DNA of 64,000 nt from Eubacterium multiforme (GCF_030813415.1 NZ_JAUSUF010000014.1:21076-85075), one strand, 5' to 3'. Shown: positions 9,617 to 19,231, counted from the first letter of the stretch. Program-made: numbers and translations. Notes: generated by a model from the sequence alone, not told the origin.

Positions 9617-12600
9617 ATGGAAGAAAATAAAAGTAAGAAAAGATTAAAGAAAGTCTTTAGCTTTGGAACATTAATTTTATGGTGTGTAGTAGTTTTAATA
9701 TTATTATTTAATTCTCCATCTCTTAGTAAGCTAGTTACTAAAAAGGGAGGAATACAATTACCTAATGATTATTCATCGAAAATCTCTAGTATTTTAAATG
9801 AAAACAATAAGTTTAATAGCAATGATAGTTACATAGCTGTATTCCATTCTAACAATGGATTAAATGAAAATGATAAAGAAAATATTAAAAAGACTATTGA
9901 AAACTTAAAGAAAGATAAATCAAGTATTTATATAGACAGTATAGTTAACAGCTTTGATACTCCACAATTAAAATCTCAATTAGTATCAGGTAATAATAAA
10001 ACAATAATGGCACTAATTACAATAAACCCAAATGGTGCACAAACTAATACTGTAAAGAAGGCAATAGATAGTAAGTTAAAAACACCTGGAGTGGAAACAT
10101 ATCTTACAGGAGAAAAGCTAATAGAATCTGATGTTAATTTAGCAGCACAGAGAGGACTTAATAAGACACAAAGTATAACAGTGGTATTTATATTTATTGT
10201 ATTAATATTATTATTTAAATCAATAGTAACTCCATTTATACCTTTATTAACTGTAGGAATCAGCTATCTTGCAGCACAATCAGTAGTAGCAATTTTAGCT
10301 GGTAAATATAATTTTCCTCTTTCAAATTATACTCAAATATTTATGATATGTATAATGTTTGGAATAGGAACAGATTATTCTATTTTACTTTTAAATAGGT
10401 TTAAAAGGGAGCTTGCAGGTGGGGCAGATAGATTTGAAGCTGTAAAGACAACATATAAAACCGCAGGTAAGACAGTATTATCTAGTGCAACTTCTGTATT
10501 TGTAGTATTTGCTTCATTAAATTTTATAGGATTTAATTTATATAGAAGTGCAGTAGCTGTTGCTATAGGTATAGTATTTTTAATAGGTGCATTATTTACA
10601 ATATTTCCATCAGTTATGCTGCTTCTTGGCAAAAATATTTTTTGGCCTGTTAAAAAGAAAATTTCAGTTGAGGAAAATAAATTATGGGGAAAACTTGGAA
10701 ACTTTGCTTTTAGTAAGCCAGTACAAACTTTGATTATTATAGTAGTAATACTTATAGTTCCAATACTATTTAATAATTGGAATGAATCCTTTAATAATTT
10801 AAATGAAATAGGTGATAATTATTCATCTAAAAAGGGATTCAATATTGTAGCAGATGATTTTGGAATTGGAAAAGCTTCACCAGTATCTATATATATTCAA
10901 AATGGTGAAAATATGAAAAAGCCAGAGTATATAGCTTTAATAGAGAAAATATCAAATGATTTACAAAATTCTAATAAAAACATTAATTCTGTTTTAAGTG
11001 TTACAAGACCAACAGGAACTAGGTTAGATGAAATATATGTAAATAATCAAGCTGGAGATGTTTATAAAGGAGTAAAAAAAGCAAATGGTGGTTTAAATGA
11101 AATTAAAGGTGGATTAAATAAAGCAGGAAATAAAATAAATAGTTCTAAATCAAAATTAAAGGGAGCAGAGAAGGGAACAGAAACACTGCAAAATGGTACA
11201 TTGAAAACTAAAAATGGTGTAAATGAACTTCAAGATGCCTTAAAAGAATTAGAAAATAGTATTAATTTAGAACATAATGGTGCAACTGAATTAAAGGACG
11301 GCGTAGATAAGGCACAAAAGAAATTAGATAAATTAAAATTAAGTAAAAGTGAAATTGAAAATGCTTATAATGAGATAACTGGTAAGGTAAGTAGTATATT
11401 AGATAAGGTAAATAAATTTAACAATATAGCTAATAGTTCAGGAATTGTAAATATTGATAGCAGTCAATTTAAAGATGTTTTATCATCAGTTAAAAAAGAC
11501 TTAAATGCATATTTAGCAATGCATCCTGAAGCAGCTAAAGATAAGAATTTTCAAAAGTTTGTTAATGATATAGATACTTTAGCAAACAACACAAATAATA
11601 TACAAGGAAAACTAAATAAAGATATATTTAATCAAATAAAAGATTTAAATGGAGATATTGGATTTTTAAATAATTCAATGAAAGAATTAAATAATAAAAA
11701 AGATCAAATAATGAATGATTTAAATAAGTTTAATTCAGGAATTTCAACAGTTGAAAGTGGATTAAATGCTTTGGATTCAGGACTTGGTAAGTCTTCAAAA
11801 GGTGGAGCAGAAATACTTGGAAAAGTACCTGAGATTTCAAGTGCTTTATCTAAAATAGCTAATGGACAAGAGCAGATAGAAAATGGATTTAAACAATTTT
11901 CAGGAGAGGTAAATGAATTATCAGAAGGATTAAAATCAGGTTCTAATGGTATTCAAGAAATACAACATGGACTTAAATATGCTAATGGTTTTATTAATGA
12001 TTGGTCTAACCTTTCTTATAATGTTTCAGGAATTTGTGTTCCAATAGAAGTATTTAATAATAGTGAATTCCAACAATCATTAAATCAATATATAAGTCCA
12101 GATGGTAAGCTTGCAGTTATTAATGTAATAACTGATAAGAATCCATACTCTAATGAGGCTGTAAATGAAATTCCACAAATGGAGAATGTAGTAAATAACA
12201 GTATAAAAGGAACTAATTTAGAAAATGCAAATATTGGAGTTGGAGGAATTGCAAGTACAACCTATGAAACTAAAATGATGGCACAAAAGGATTATAATAA
12301 GGCATTGATTTTTGTAATAATTGGAGTATCAATAACTTTAGTTATAATATTAAGATCTTTAGTAATGCCAATATATTTAATGGCATCACTTATATTAAGT
12401 TACTTTACATCATTAAGTATAATTCAAATTATAGTTGAAAAAGTAATGGGCTATCCAGGTATATCATGGATAACATCATTCTTTGGATTTGTGGTACTTA
12501 TGGCCCTTGGAATAGATTATTCAATATTTATAATGACAAGATTTAATCAAGATGATAACAGTGATATAAAAGAACGTATAATAACAACAATGAGATTAAT

Positions 12601-12856
12601 GGGAGGAGTAATATTATCAGCTGTAATTATATTAAGTGGAACATTTGCAGCATTAATCCCATCAGGAGTATTATCTTTAGTTGAAATAGCAATGGTTGTT
12701 TTAGCTGGTATATTACTTTATGTTGTAGTTATATTACCTTTATTTATTCCAGCTATGGTAAGAATATTTGGTAAAGCAAATTGGTGGCCATTTAGGGTAA
12801 TGATAGAAAAAGATAACAAAGATAATGAAAAAGGCAATGAAGATAATAAAAATTAA
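9617..12856 (+). CDS. MmpL/YdfJ-family RND transporter
   Basis: A 1079-residue membrane protein with the duplicated MMPL layout: one N-terminal helix, an external domain, a block of helices (about 185-345), a long external region (about 375-890), then a second block (about 895-1055). The blocks contain the family motifs GIGTDYSILLLNRF (about 248-261) and ALGIDYSIFIMTRF. The Asp in each GxxxDY is the usual proton-relay residue. The second external domain is unusually long and coiled-coil rich, full of GL/NG repeats as in Gram-positive YhgE/Pip-like and YdfJ proteins. Substrates of such proteins are lipids, drugs or surface polymers; the one here is unknown. Confidence 0.87.
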   Translation: MEENKSKKRLKKVFSFGTLILWCVVVLILLFNSPSLSKLVTKKGGIQLPNDYSSKISSILNENNKFNSNDSYIAVFHSNNGLNENDKENIKKTIENLKKDKSSIYIDSIVNSFDTPQLKSQLVSGNNKTIMALITINPNGAQTNTVKKAIDSKLKTPGVETYLTGEKLIESDVNLAAQRGLNKTQSITVVFIFIVLILLFKSIVTPFIPLLTVGISYLAAQSVVAILAGKYNFPLSNYTQIFMICIMFGIGTDYSILLLNRFKRELAGGADRFEAVKTTYKTAGKTVLSSATSVFVVFASLNFIGFNLYRSAVAVAIGIVFLIGALFTIFPSVMLLLGKNIFWPVKKKISVEENKLWGKLGNFAFSKPVQTLIIIVVILIVPILFNNWNESFNNLNEIGDNYSSKKGFNIVADDFGIGKASPVSIYIQNGENMKKPEYIALIEKISNDLQNSNKNINSVLSVTRPTGTRLDEIYVNNQAGDVYKGVKKANGGLNEIKGGLNKAGNKINSSKSKLKGAEKGTETLQNGTLKTKNGVNELQDALKELENSINLEHNGATELKDGVDKAQKKLDKLKLSKSEIENAYNEITGKVSSILDKVNKFNNIANSSGIVNIDSSQFKDVLSSVKKDLNAYLAMHPEAAKDKNFQKFVNDIDTLANNTNNIQGKLNKDIFNQIKDLNGDIGFLNNSMKELNNKKDQIMNDLNKFNSGISTVESGLNALDSGLGKSSKGGAEILGKVPEISSALSKIANGQEQIENGFKQFSGEVNELSEGLKSGSNGIQEIQHGLKYANGFINDWSNLSYNVSGICVPIEVFNNSEFQQSLNQYISPDGKLAVINVITDKNPYSNEAVNEIPQMENVVNNSIKGTNLENANIGVGGIASTTYETKMMAQKDYNKALIFVIIGVSITLVIILRSLVMPIYLMASLILSYFTSLSIIQIIVEKVMGYPGISWITSFFGFVVLMALGIDYSIFIMTRFNQDDNSDIKERIITTMRLMGGVILSAVIILSGTFAALIPSGVLSLVEIAMVVLAGILLYVVVILPLFIPAMVRIFGKANWWPFRVMIEKDNKDNEKGNEDNKN

Positions 12857-12864
12857 AATTTGTG

Positions 12865-12893
12865 TTGACAAATAATTCTAAATAATATAATAT
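12865..12893 (+). promoter_or_regulatory. Promoter of the brnQ T-box transcript
   Basis: TTGACA at 12865-12870 is followed by an overlapping set of -10 candidates, TATAAT at 12886 or TAATAT at 12888 (spacer 15 or 17). It lies about 30 bases before the T-box stem I. Confidence 0.7.
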
Positions 12894-12920
12894 TAGATAA
12901 ATAAATTTTTTAAATAAATT

Positions 12921-13197
12921 CTGTGAAGAGAAAAAGTAAATTATAATATTGTTCCAAAGAGAGTTGGCATTTTGCTGAAAGCCAATGTTCAATATATATT
13001 TGAAAATCATCTCTGAGAAGTAAGGCTGAAAGTTTTAGTAAGCTTTATCGGACATTTCACCGTTAAAAGAAAAGCGTATTATTTAGTACGTAACTTAAGA
13101 GCTATAAAGATATATTTATATTTTGTTATATTTTTATAGAATTAGGGTGGTAACGCGATTAAACCTCGTCCCTTATTTTAGGGACGGGGTATTTTTA
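12921..13197 (+). promoter_or_regulatory. T-box riboswitch, isoleucine-type specifier
   Basis: All T-box landmarks are visible. Stem I begins GTGAAGAGA with an AGTA S-turn, the AGAGAG...GCTGAAAG apical elements follow, and the T-box AGGGTGGTAACGCG is at 13144-13157. A terminator (CCTCGTCCC / GGGACGGGG plus T-run) lies at 13164-13197. The specifier after the GAA turn reads ATC (13006-13008), an isoleucine codon, which fits the branched-chain amino acid carrier downstream. Uncharged tRNA-Ile would stabilise the antiterminator and switch the gene on. The specifier assignment is by eye. Confidence 0.9.
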
Positions 13198-13281
13198 TAT
13201 TTAAGGGGGAATTTTTATGGACATAGAAGGAGACATTATTATGAATTGAAAAAGTTAAATAAAAAATTGGGGGCGACTAAA

Positions 13282-14631
13282 ATGAACAATTTATCAAAAA
13301 AAGATTTATTACTTGTAAGCTTAATGCTTTTTTCATTATTTTTTGGGGCTGGTAATTTAATATTTCCACCATTTTTAGGGCAACAGGCTGGTGGATCAAC
13401 TTGGGTTGCTATGGGAGGCTTTTTTATTACAGCAGTTGGATTTCCAGTGCTTGGAGTAATTGCTGTAGCAAAATCAGGAGGACTTCAATCTTTAGCAAAG
13501 AGAGTAAATCCTACCTTCGCAATTATATTTACAGTTTTAATTTATCTTTCAATAGGACCTTGCCTTGGAATACCAAGGGCAGGAAGTCTTCCTTTTGAAA
13601 TGGCAGTAGCACCATTTCTTCCAAAGGGATTAATTTCAAATACATGGGCATTATTTATATATACTTTAATATTTTTCTCAGTAGCTTATTGGTTATGTTT
13701 AACACCATCTAAGTTAGTAAATCGTATGGGAAAAGTTTTAACACCAACATTATTGATTTTAATATCAAGTATTTTTATTGCAAGTTTAATTAAGCCAGTT
13801 GGAGAATATGGAAAAGCAACAGGGGAATATATAACTTCACCCTTTGTTAAAGGATTTTTAGATGGATATTTAACTATGGATACAATTGCAGCATTAAATT
13901 TTGGAATAGTAATTTCGCTAGCTATAAAAGCAAAAGGTGTTAAAGAGGAAAAACAAGTTGTTTCAAATTCAATTAAAGCAGGATTAATAGCAGGGACTTT
14001 ATTAATAGTTATTTATTCTATTCTTTCTCATTTAGGAGCAGCAAGTGGTGGAAGATTTGGAGAAACAGCAAATGGGGCTCAAACTTTAGCTAATATAATG
14101 TTATATATTTTCGGAAAACCTGGAGTTGTTTTACTTGCATTTACATTTACCCTTGCCTGTTTAACAACATCTGTTGGACTTATAACTTCATGTAGTCAAT
14201 ATTTTGAAACTTTAATGCCAAAGGTAGGTTATAAAACTTTTGTAAGAGTACTTACTCTTTCAAGTATGGTTTTAGCCAATATGGGACTTACAAAAATTCT
14301 TGCAGTATCTGTTCCAGTATTAAATGCAATTTATCCAATTGCTATAGTTCTTATATTATTAGCTATTCTTGATAAATTTTTAAATAGTAGTTCAATTGTA
14401 TATTCTTTTACAATTGTTTTTACAGGAGTTATAAGTGTTATTTATGCATTAAGTGATACAGGAATTTCTTTAAGTTTCATAAATAATTTAGTACACAAAT
14501 TACCTCTTTATTCACAGGGACTTGGATGGGTTATTCCATCAATTGTAGGTTTTATATTAGGATTATCTTTAAAATTTATTAAAGAAAAGTCTTTAGAGAA
14601 AAATGTAAATATAGATAATGTTAGTGAATAA
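13282..14631 (+). CDS. brnQ: Branched-chain amino acid:cation symporter BrnQ
   Basis: A 449-residue carrier with about twelve transmembrane helices. It opens with the LIVCS-family block SLFFGAGNLIFPPFLGQQAG (residues 17-36) and continues with GIPRAGSLPFE. The family imports leucine, isoleucine and valine with Na+ or H+. The reading frame is open back into the T-box, but the ATG at 13282 follows a GGGGG ribosome site and begins the conserved NLSKKDLL leader, so earlier starts are rejected. Expression should rise when tRNA-Ile is uncharged, through the T-box just upstream. Confidence 0.93.
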   Translation: MNNLSKKDLLLVSLMLFSLFFGAGNLIFPPFLGQQAGGSTWVAMGGFFITAVGFPVLGVIAVAKSGGLQSLAKRVNPTFAIIFTVLIYLSIGPCLGIPRAGSLPFEMAVAPFLPKGLISNTWALFIYTLIFFSVAYWLCLTPSKLVNRMGKVLTPTLLILISSIFIASLIKPVGEYGKATGEYITSPFVKGFLDGYLTMDTIAALNFGIVISLAIKAKGVKEEKQVVSNSIKAGLIAGTLLIVIYSILSHLGAASGGRFGETANGAQTLANIMLYIFGKPGVVLLAFTFTLACLTTSVGLITSCSQYFETLMPKVGYKTFVRVLTLSSMVLANMGLTKILAVSVPVLNAIYPIAIVLILLAILDKFLNSSSIVYSFTIVFTGVISVIYALSDTGISLSFINNLVHKLPLYSQGLGWVIPSIVGFILGLSLKFIKEKSLEKNVNIDNVSE

Positions 14632-14660
14632 GAGCTAATTAAAAATATAGATTAAAATTA

Positions 14661-14710
14661 AAAATATAAAGCTGATTTTTGTGACAAACATAAATCAGTT
14701 TTATATTTTT
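14661..14710 (+). terminator. Terminator after brnQ
   Basis: Long stem AAAATATAAA-CTGATTT / AAATCAG-TTTATATTTT, just past the brnQ stop. It is nearly symmetric. Confidence 0.75.
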
Positions 14711-14741
14711 AGAAGTGTTTTCCAAGTATTAATTTTTGCTA

Positions 14742-14770
14742 TAGACAAATCCGAGTAAATAACTTATAAT
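14742..14770 (+). promoter_or_regulatory. Sigma-A type promoter of the ZIP gene
   Basis: TAGACA (14742-14747), a 17-base spacer and TATAAT (14765-14770), about 37 bases before the start codon. Confidence 0.7.
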
Positions 14771-14806
14771 TAAATGAAAATAATTATCAGTTGAAAGGAG
14801 ATCGGT

Positions 14807-15610
14807 ATGAGTAATGTAACAACAGCATTTTTATTAACTTTGCTTGCAGGATTAGCAACTGGAATAGGTAGTTGTATAGCATTTTTTGCTAAGAAAACTA
14901 ATACAAAATTTCTTTCTGTAAGCTTAGGTTTTTCAGCTGGAGTAATGATTTATGTTTCTATGATAGAAATATTTCAAGAAGCAAAAGAATCATTAGTAGG
15001 TGCAATGGGATTGAAGCTTGGAAGTTTTATAACTGTTCTTTCATTTTTTGGTGGAATAGCAGTTATAGCTATTATAGATAAATTAGTGCCAAATAAAGAA
15101 AATCCTCATGAAGTAAAGTCAATGGAGGATGTAAATGATGAAGAGGTTAAGAAAAATAAACATCTTTTAAGAACTGGAATATTTACAGCTCTAGCAATAG
15201 CAATACACAATTTTCCAGAGGGACTAGCTACCTTTGTATCAGCTTTAGATAATGCAAGTGTAGCAATACCAATAACTATAGCAATAGCTATTCATAATAT
15301 ACCAGAAGGGATATCAGTTTCAGTTCCTATTTATTATGCAACAGGGGATAAGAAAAAGGCATTTATATATTCATTTCTTTCAGGAATGTCTGAACCTGTA
15401 GGTGCAATAATTGGATATCTTTTACTTAGAAATATTTTTAATGACGTAACATTAGGAGTACTTCTTGCAGCAGTTGCAGGTATTATGGTATTTATATCTA
15501 TAGATGAATTATTACCAACTGCAAGAAAATATGGAGAACATCATCTGTCTATTTATGGATTAGTTGCAGGTATGGCTGTTATGGCAATAAGTTTATTATT
15601 GTTTATGTAA
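14807..15610 (+). CDS. zupT: ZIP family divalent metal transporter ZupT
   Basis: A 267-residue membrane protein with eight predicted helices. The two metal-binding helices carry the ZIP signatures [10 protein letters not shown] and [10 protein letters not shown], with the His/Asn/Glu ligands intact, and a further Glu lies in [10 protein letters not shown] short acidic, His-containing cytoplasmic loop (about 95-120) separates helices 3 and 4. ZupT proteins import zinc, and also iron or manganese, with low specificity. The gene has its own promoter and no visible zinc or Fur box. Confidence 0.9.
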   Translation: MSNVTTAFLLTLLAGLATGIGSCIAFFAKKTNTKFLSVSLGFSAGVMIYVSMIEIFQEAKESLVGAMGLKLGSFITVLSFFGGIAVIAIIDKLVPNKENPHEVKSMEDVNDEEVKKNKHLLRTGIFTALAIAIHNFPEGLATFVSALDNASVAIPITIAIAIHNIPEGISVSVPIYYATGDKKKAFIYSFLSGMSEPVGAIIGYLLLRNIFNDVTLGVLLAAVAGIMVFISIDELLPTARKYGEHHLSIYGLVAGMAVMAISLLLFM

Positions 15611-15694
15611 TAATAGTATGGATTTATTAAATATAAATTGTATAATTAATATATAAAGAAATTTAATAAGAAAGGTTATAAAGGTAATTTTAAT

Positions 15695-16108
15695 ATGAAA
15701 TTTGAATTAACTATAAATGAATTAGGTGAACTTCTAAAAAAATTAGGAGAACAATATAAATTAGACTTATTAGCTAAGATAAAATTAAGTGGTGGATGGA
15801 TGACACTTAATGGAGAAGCTCTTATTGAAGGAACACCAGTGGAAGGTGCTTGTAAAAGTAAAGGGAATAATATTATAACTATAAGAGTTAAAGGTAATAA
15901 TGAAGAGGGAACTCCTATTAAAATTACAGGAGCAAAAAACTCAAAGTTTAATATAGATTTATCATCAACAAGATATAAGGAATTACGTCCTAGAAATTTA
16001 AATATTGATACAATAAAAATAAATGATGAGGAATGTAAATTAAGAATAGATGAAGATTTAATGTTTAAGATAAATGCTACTGTAGATGAGGTTTCAAAAC
16101 TTATATAG
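15695..16108 (+). CDS. Conserved-looking hypothetical protein, 137 residues
   Basis: A soluble protein with no signal peptide and no membrane segment. A short N-terminal helical part (LTINELGELLKKLGEQYKL) is followed by a strand-rich domain with alternating glycine turns (SGGWMTLNGEALIEG, GTPIKITGAKNSKF). The ribosome site (AAGAAAGG) is reasonable. It ends at a strong terminator and lies downstream of zupT in the same direction, but 84 bases apart. I recognise no family. Confidence 0.6.
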   Translation: MKFELTINELGELLKKLGEQYKLDLLAKIKLSGGWMTLNGEALIEGTPVEGACKSKGNNIITIRVKGNNEEGTPIKITGAKNSKFNIDLSSTRYKELRPRNLNIDTIKINDEECKLRIDEDLMFKINATVDEVSKLI

Positions 16109-16116
16109 TTAAAAAT

Positions 16117-16148
16117 AAGAGGTGAATATAAATTATATTCACCTCTTT
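16117..16148. terminator. Strong bidirectional terminator
   Basis: Stem AAGAGGTGAATATAA / TTATATTCACCTCTT, separating the 137-residue gene (+) from the small minus-strand gene that ends at 16181. Confidence 0.85.
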
Positions 16149-16180
16149 ACTTTAATTAGTTATTAAATTCAATTTTAAGA

Positions 16181-16336
16181 TTATATATTTATGGCTTTTG
16201 ACTTGAGTATTAATGAAGGGGCACTTTCGTTTCTAATTTCCCTATAGTCGTATGGCTCATCCTTATATAATTTCACTTCTTCTAATTTTTGAATGTCCTC
16301 AAAATTAAATTTTTTACTCTTACCAAAAAAACACAT
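16181..16336 (-). CDS. Small charged protein, 51 residues
   Basis: A short gene with an AAAGGAGTG ribosome site eight bases before the ATG. The product starts MCFFGKSKKFNFEDIQKLEE and ends PSLILKSKAINI, with a highly charged centre (YKDEPYDYREIRNE). It has one cysteine and no signal peptide. No family is recognised. The good ribosome site and a shared terminator are the main evidence that it is a real gene. Confidence 0.55.
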   Translation of the reverse strand: MCFFGKSKKFNFEDIQKLEEVKLYKDEPYDYREIRNESAPSLILKSKAINI

Positions 16337-16690
16337 AAATATCACTCCTTTGTTAATCTACAATCTATATATAACCTTTTTTAGAAAGAAAAGCAAGAGG
16401 AATATTAGTTTGAAATTTTTAATTTATCAATAAATGAGAGAAAATATGACATAAAAATATTAAATTATTAAAATAAAGGCTTTAAATTAATGATATATCA
16501 ATAAAATAAAGAAAACTTTATTGTTAATTTATAGAGAATTTTAATAGGTGTAATCCTTATACTTAATAAATAGAAAAATTTAGTGTGGTATAATGTAATC
16601 ATTATGTTTTAAATAGTAAAAATGCACATTGATATTTAAAAAATATTAAAATTATATAAGTTTTAATATTATAAAATAGGAGAGATGCTT
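16337..16690. other. Intergenic region between the small gene and the MFS gene
   Basis: Very AT-rich, with no supported open frame. A TATAAT at about 16590 (GTGTGGTATAATG, extended -10) may be the MFS promoter, leaving a long untranslated leader in which I see no recognisable riboswitch. Confidence 0.45.
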
Positions 16691-17899
16691 ATGGAGAAAT
16701 GGAAGAGAAACTTAATTGTGTGTTGGTTTGGAACTTTTGTTACTATGATTGGAATGAGCCAAATAGCACCTATTTTACCTATTTATGTAAAGGATCTTGG
16801 AGTTTCAAGTATAAAATTAGTTGAACAAATTTCAGGAATAGCTTTTGGTGCTACCTTTGTAGCTTCAGCTATATTTTCTCCAATATGGGGAAAGCTTGCA
16901 GATAAATATGGAAGAAAGCCAATGCTTTTAAGAGCAAGTCTTGGAATGGCAATTGTAGTAATTTCTATGGGATTTGCACATAGTGTAAAATTTCTTATAA
17001 TTCTTAGACTTTTACAAGGAACTATATCAGGCTATAGTACAGCGTGTACAACTTTAATAGCTACCCAAACTAATAGAGAACATGCTGGAGTAGCACTTGG
17101 TACATTATCAACTGCTGGAATAGCAGGATCATTATTTGGACCGGTAATTGGTGGGTATTTGGAACAGGTTGTAGGAATTAGAAATGAATTTTTCATAATA
17201 GGTACTTTATTGTTTATTACATTTATAGCATCTTTAATTTTTGTAAAAGAGGATTTTAAACCTTCAGAAGTAAAGGTACTTAATTTTAAAGAGGTTTGGG
17301 AACTTATTCCGGATAAAGTATTAGTAATTTCTATGTTTATAACATCATTTATGTTACAATTAGCATTCTATTCAATAGAACCTATTATAACTGTGTATGT
17401 AACAAGCCTATCTAAAAATGCAACAAATGTTGCTTTTATTTCAGGATTAGTTTTTTCAACTTCTGGTTTAGCTAATATATTAGCAGCAAGAAGACTTGGA
17501 AGATTATCTGATAGGATTGGTGCACATAAAGTTATGCTAGTGGCACTTATAGTTGCTGGAATTGTATTTATTCCACAAGCCTTTGTAAAGAATCCTTGGC
17601 AGTTAATGGGACTTCGTTTTATATTAGGATTAGCAGCAGCAGGACTTACACCTTCAATAAATACAATTATTAAAAAGATAACTCCTGATGCTATTGTAGG
17701 TAGAGCCTTTGGATTTAATATGTCTGCATTATATTTAGGAACATTTTGTGGTTCTGTTTTAGGTGGACAAATATCTGCAGCATTTGGTATAAAATATATA
17801 TTCTTTATAACAAGTGGATTACTTTTATTAAATTCACTTTGGGTATATAAAACAGTTTATAGAAGAATGAATAATATTGAATACAAAAGATGTATCTAA
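16691..17899 (+). CDS. MFS exporter, multidrug type
   Basis: A 402-residue, twelve-helix major facilitator. Motif A between helices 2 and 3 reads GKLADKYGRKPML (about 73-85), a second copy lies in RLGRLSDRIGAHK, and the helix 5 antiporter motif C region is GIAGSLFGPVIGGYL. This is the DHA1-type drug/H+ antiporter layout, like YfkL/TetA relatives. I chose the ATG at 16691 over that at 16685 because only the later one is properly spaced from TAGGAG. The substrate is not predictable. Confidence 0.83.
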   Translation: MEKWKRNLIVCWFGTFVTMIGMSQIAPILPIYVKDLGVSSIKLVEQISGIAFGATFVASAIFSPIWGKLADKYGRKPMLLRASLGMAIVVISMGFAHSVKFLIILRLLQGTISGYSTACTTLIATQTNREHAGVALGTLSTAGIAGSLFGPVIGGYLEQVVGIRNEFFIIGTLLFITFIASLIFVKEDFKPSEVKVLNFKEVWELIPDKVLVISMFITSFMLQLAFYSIEPIITVYVTSLSKNATNVAFISGLVFSTSGLANILAARRLGRLSDRIGAHKVMLVALIVAGIVFIPQAFVKNPWQLMGLRFILGLAAAGLTPSINTIIKKITPDAIVGRAFGFNMSALYLGTFCGSVLGGQISAAFGIKYIFFITSGLLLLNSLWVYKTVYRRMNNIEYKRCI

Positions 17900-17914
17900 A
17901 AAATAGTATTCAAA

Positions 17915-17960
17915 TAAAATACCGTAAAACTCTTAATTAAGAATTTTACGGTATTTTATT
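17915..17960. terminator. Bidirectional terminator between MFS gene and cotJC
   Basis: Perfect stem AATACCGTAAAA / TTTTACGGTATT around CTTAATTAAG, with A- and T-runs. It serves both convergent units. Confidence 0.9.
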
Positions 17961-17980
17961 TGTAAAAGAATTAATCAAAA

Positions 17981-18544
17981 TTATTTTTTACAAATATGCT
18001 CTTGAACATCCATTAAAGCCTCTCCAAATCTTTGGAAATGAACTATTTCTCTTTCCCTTAAAAATTTTAAAATTTCTTTAATTTCATAGTCATCAGTTAA
18101 GTTTATTAACCATTGATAAGTAGCTCTAGCCTTTTGTTCTGCTGCCATATCTTCATGAAGATCAGCAATTACATCACCTTTAGCTTGTATATAAGTTGCT
18201 GTCCATGGGTTTCCTGTTGCATCAGTATAGTATAATGCTTTACCATGGTCTGTATAATGTCCACCAAGACCAGCTTTTTTTAGTTCATCAACAGTTGCAT
18301 TTTCCATAAGTTGATATATCATAGTTGCAATCATTTCAACATGGGCAAGTTCTTCAGTTCCTATATCAGTTAATAATCCTTTAGATTTTCCAGTTGGCAT
18401 TGTATAGCGTTGATTTAAATATCTAAGAGCAGCACTTAATTCGCCATCTGGTCCACCATATTGTGATACAAGAAATTTTGCCATTTTAAGATCTTTAGAT
18501 TTAAGATTTATTGGATATTCTAATGTTTTTGTGTAATACCACAT
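17981..18544 (-). CDS. cotJC: Spore coat protein CotJC, manganese catalase family
   Basis: A 187-residue ferritin-like protein. Metal-ligand pairs typical of Mn-catalases are visible: EELAHVEM (about 64-71), ADLHEDMAAEQKAR, and EREIVHFQRFGEA near the C-terminus. In Bacillus, CotJC sits in the inner spore coat and depends on CotJA for assembly. It is the last gene of cotJA-cotJB-cotJC, transcribed on the minus strand and ending at a shared terminator. It should be made in the mother cell during sporulation. Catalase activity in vivo is not proven for most homologues. Confidence 0.93.
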   Translation of the reverse strand: MWYYTKTLEYPINLKSKDLKMAKFLVSQYGGPDGELSAALRYLNQRYTMPTGKSKGLLTDIGTEELAHVEMIATMIYQLMENATVDELKKAGLGGHYTDHGKALYYTDATGNPWTATYIQAKGDVIADLHEDMAAEQKARATYQWLINLTDDYEIKEILKFLREREIVHFQRFGEALMDVQEHICKK

Positions 18545-18560
18545 ATAAAAATCCTCCTAA

Positions 18561-18809
18561 TTAACAATTTTCCCAAGGCCATGGGCTATTTACCCAATTT
18601 TTGGGGTTTTCTACAAAAGCGGAACCAAAGTTTGTTAGTGGTCCATATTTTTTTTCATATTCACTAACTAAACAGCTTAAATTAGCAGATACTTCCTCGT
18701 AATCTTCTGTAGCTTTCTTATTATTAGGAAAGTTATCAAGGTATAAATTAAGTTCTACAGCATAAAATAGGTATTTTCTAATATCCTTTAGCAAATCTTT
18801 TTCATACAT
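18561..18809 (-). CDS. cotJB: Spore coat protein CotJB
   Basis: An 82-residue protein of the CotJB family, recognised by its LLKDIRKYLFYAVELNLYLD start and the C-terminal NPKNWVNSPWPWENC block. It lies 16 bases upstream of cotJC on the same strand and 20 bases after cotJA. The ATG at 18809 is preferred over a GTG nine bases earlier because it is correctly spaced from GAGGTG. It is needed for, or associated with, CotJC incorporation into the coat in Bacillus. Confidence 0.92.
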   Translation of the reverse strand: MYEKDLLKDIRKYLFYAVELNLYLDNFPNNKKATEDYEEVSANLSCLVSEYEKKYGPLTNFGSAFVENPKNWVNSPWPWENC

Positions 18810-18829
18810 AAATATCACCTCTTAAATTT

Positions 18830-19027
18830 TTAACATTTTTCATCTTCATAATATGGCTGATAAAGGTCTTTGAAAATTGTTCCTTTTTTTAGAGCCTCAT
18901 CAAGAGGAAATAAATGTTCGTATTTTTGAGGCAAAATGAATGATTTTGCATAACAGTATTTTTTTGATTTACAATCATCAAAAATGTCTAAGTCGCAAAT
19001 TAAACTTTCATAATCATATTTGTGCAT
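18830..19027 (-). CDS. cotJA: Spore coat protein CotJA
   Basis: A 65-residue first gene of the coat operon. It has the CotJA hallmark C-terminal part: a YAKSFILPQKYEHLFPLDEA segment followed by GTIFKDLYQPYYE. Four cysteines (three clustered near residues 19-25, one at the C-terminus) could cross-link coat layers. A GAAGGG ribosome site precedes the start. The cotJABC order is the same as in Bacillus and other clostridia. Confidence 0.92.
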   Translation of the reverse strand: MHKYDYESLICDLDIFDDCKSKKYCYAKSFILPQKYEHLFPLDEALKKGTIFKDLYQPYYEDEKC

Positions 19028-19063
19028 TAAAAAATCGTCCCTTCAAAAACAATGCTTTACAAT

Positions 19064-19096
19064 CATATTATGGCGAATAAATAAGTTTTGTGACGA
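19064..19096 (-). promoter_or_regulatory. Possible sporulation (SigE-like) promoter of cotJ
   Basis: On the minus strand a CATAATAT box, close to the SigE/SigK -10 consensus (CATAnnnT), lies about 40 bases upstream of cotJA. A weak TCACAAA lies about 14 bases further upstream. The assignment rests on the known SigE control of cotJ plus this partial match. Confidence 0.3.
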
Positions 19097-19231
19097 TTCT
19101 AAAATATAGTATAAAATAAAATTTTAAAAGTAAAGGAATACAAAAAAATTAAATTTTAAAATATATTGTAATTATTTTTTTTGATAGTATAATCATATTA
19201 TTACGAAAGATAATTAAGGGGGAAGCATTTA

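Noticed and set aside
12792..13010. A 72-codon minus-strand frame.
   Set aside because: It is opposite the end of the MmpL gene and T-box stem I; no ribosome site and a low-complexity Tyr/Phe/Asn product.
13123..13281. Upstream extension of brnQ by 53 codons.
   Set aside because: It runs through the T-box and terminator, and the encoded residues do not resemble the family.
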